A stretch of 7,226 nt of DNA, from positions 1-7,226 of the forward strand of contig NZ_JARVGN010000074.1 in NCBI RefSeq assembly GCF_029762515.1, in the 5' to 3' direction. Every line of letters starts with the position of its first letter. Position 1 is the stretch's first letter. Both the position numbers and the translations under genes were made by a program. The notes under the pieces were generated by a model. It made no database searches. It was given only the letters and a program-made list of their open reading frames with translations, and was not told the origin of the DNA. The stretch is from Methanocalculus sp. Lineage in GTDB: Archaea > Halobacteriota > Methanomicrobia > Methanomicrobiales > Methanocorpusculaceae. Shown here in pieces: positions 6,485 through 7,226 of this stretch.

Positions 6485-7123
6485 TCAGGTGCGGGAGGGA
6501 TCGCCCCTTACCACCCCGACCCTGCCCTTCTCATGCATCACGGAAAAACCAAGCAATTCCAGGTACTCCCGTGCATGACCCTTTCCATGGATCAGCACCT
6601 CAACGAGATCCTCCTTCTCATCGATATCGGTCGAGAGGCGGAACGAGTCGATCACATCCACCGAAAAACCGCACTCTTCTGCCATTGCCAGGTGCTTCTG
6701 AAAACTCGACCCATAGTACCGGGCATGGAAACACTGCGGGCGTTTCAGAAAGATCACATTCGTCCCTCCCCCACGGCCGGGGACAATTGCCATATCTGCA
6801 TCGGTTGAGAGCACCCGCTGGAGCGCTCTTGCGGTCACAAGCGGAAGATCAGCCATGATGATCAATGCCGGGCAGTGGAACTGCGGAAGCGCCCAATCAA
6901 TCGCCTCGTTGAGCCCTTCATCCCTGACAGCAACCAGTGCACTCTCGCAGGCATAGGGGGAAGTCGAAAGGAGGGTTGCCGAGCACCCTGTCCGGTTCAC
7001 GGCAGATATAACATCCTGAAGCATTGCATATGCAAACCCTTCACGCTCCTGCTGATCCATCACACACGAGAGCCGGGTCTTGGGGTTGATCGGCTTGAAG
7101 GGAATCAGGGCATGGAAGTACAT
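6485..7123 (-). CDS. cofC: 2-phospho-L-lactate guanylyltransferase
   Basis: Transfers GMP from GTP to 2-phospho-L-lactate, giving the activated intermediate (LPPG) that CofD then joins to the deazaflavin FO in F420 synthesis. The product is 212 residues, usual for the archaeal enzyme. Motifs seen: N-terminal nucleotide-binding loop IPFKPINPKTRLS (7-19), LNEAI (71-75), MADLPL with the metal-binding Asp92 region (90-95), PGRGGGTN (115-122), YYGSSFQKHL (136-145), and DIDEKEDL (166-173). The ATG at 7123 directly precedes the beta strand leading into the nucleotide loop, so there is little room for another start. No convincing Shine-Dalgarno sequence is present, while a TATA-like box lies at a distance suited to a leaderless transcript. 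It converges on cofE, another F420 gene; with 5 bp between stops, their 3' untranslated regions must be antisense to each other unless each transcript ends inside the other gene. Confidence 0.94.
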   Translation of the reverse strand: MYFHALIPFKPINPKTRLSCVMDQQEREGFAYAMLQDVISAVNRTGCSATLLSTSPYACESALVAVRDEGLNEAIDWALPQFHCPALIIMADLPLVTARALQRVLSTDADMAIVPGRGGGTNVIFLKRPQCFHARYYGSSFQKHLAMAEECGFSVDVIDSFRLSTDIDEKEDLVEVLIHGKGHAREYLELLGFSVMHEKGRVGVVRGDPSRT

Positions 7124-7146
7124 TGATCAGGGTATAGCAATCAAGG

Positions 7147-7157
7147 ATTAATACCAA
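7147..7157 (-). promoter_or_regulatory. Probable TATA box of cofC
   Basis: The minus strand reads TTGGTATTAAT here, with the TATTAAT core centred about 27 bases upstream of the cofC ATG. That is the spacing expected for a leaderless archaeal promoter, and it fits the lack of a Shine-Dalgarno sequence. The core is nearly palindromic (GGATTAATACC on the plus strand), so it could also drive rightward transcription toward 7176. Confidence 0.4.
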
Positions 7158-7196
7158 TCGATCCGGCTCTCATTCCCATTGGTGGAGATACCCCCG

Positions 7197-7226
7197 ATGC
7201 GGAAGGGGAGTCACCCCGGAAAGAAT
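7197..7226 (+). CDS. Possible start of a rightward gene (10 codons only), identity unknown
   Basis: An ATG at 7197 opens a frame (MRKGSHPGKN) that continues to the right edge. A GGTGGAG purine tract at 7181-7187 sits 9 bases upstream, a good archaeal Shine-Dalgarno position, and a TATA-like ATTAATA lies about 48 bases upstream. Ten residues are too few to recognise a product. An alternative is that this stretch is the 3' end of a leftward gene: the minus strand is open from the edge to a TGA at 7141-7143, ending GSIGINP, which would put that gene 17 bp before cofC. The two readings compete and neither is established. Confidence 0.15.
   Translation, partial: MRKGSHPGKN

Noticed and set aside
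6858..7126. Plus-strand frame over the 5' part of cofC
   Set aside because: It is the shadow of the CofC frame, which carries all family motifs from its first residues onward.
1..7226. CRISPR array, insertion sequence, tRNA or defence system
   Set aside because: I saw no regularly spaced repeats, transposase motifs, inverted terminal repeats, tRNA-like folds or toxin-antitoxin pairs; nearly all the sequence is explained by housekeeping genes.

Overview
The window looks like chromosomal DNA of a methanogenic euryarchaeon, most likely of the Methanomicrobiales. The evidence is two coenzyme F420 biosynthesis genes (cofE, cofC), a Euryarchaeota-type chromosomal SMC, archaeal TATA-like boxes, several starts without a Shine-Dalgarno sequence, and intermediate GC with very tight gene packing. 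The order-level placement is inference from gene content and protein style, not from a search. I see no mobile element, CRISPR array, tRNA or rRNA.

Layout. Positions 1-2772 are read on the minus strand: a short coiled-coil protein of unknown function, then, 22 bp downstream, smc, which runs off the left edge just after its hinge domain. A compact divergent control region (about 2733-2840) separates this unit from a plus-strand operon of four genes: glyA (serine hydroxymethyltransferase), folD (methylene-THF dehydrogenase/cyclohydrolase), a folP-type dihydropteroate synthase homologue, and cofE (F420-0:gamma-glutamyl ligase). The junctions are ATGA, a 19-base overlap, and ATGA, so the four are almost certainly co-transcribed and translationally coupled. 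cofC (2-phospho-L-lactate guanylyltransferase) faces cofE tail to tail with only 5 bp between the stop codons. The last ~100 bp, upstream of cofC, hold a probable promoter and no gene that can be established.

How the genes fit together. GlyA moves the serine C3 carbon onto a tetrahydropterin and FolD oxidises the product to the formyl level, giving C1 units for biosynthesis. The FolP homologue makes the core pterin-arylamine bond of folate or of tetrahydromethanopterin. CofC activates the phospholactate side chain of F420 and CofE adds its glutamates. The locus is therefore a C1-carrier and F420 cofactor cluster beside a chromosome-condensation unit. The points most worth a second look are the uncharacterised coiled-coil protein paired with SMC, the altered substrate loops of the FolP homologue, the folate-type enzymes in an organism that should use methanopterin, and the overlapping divergent promoter.
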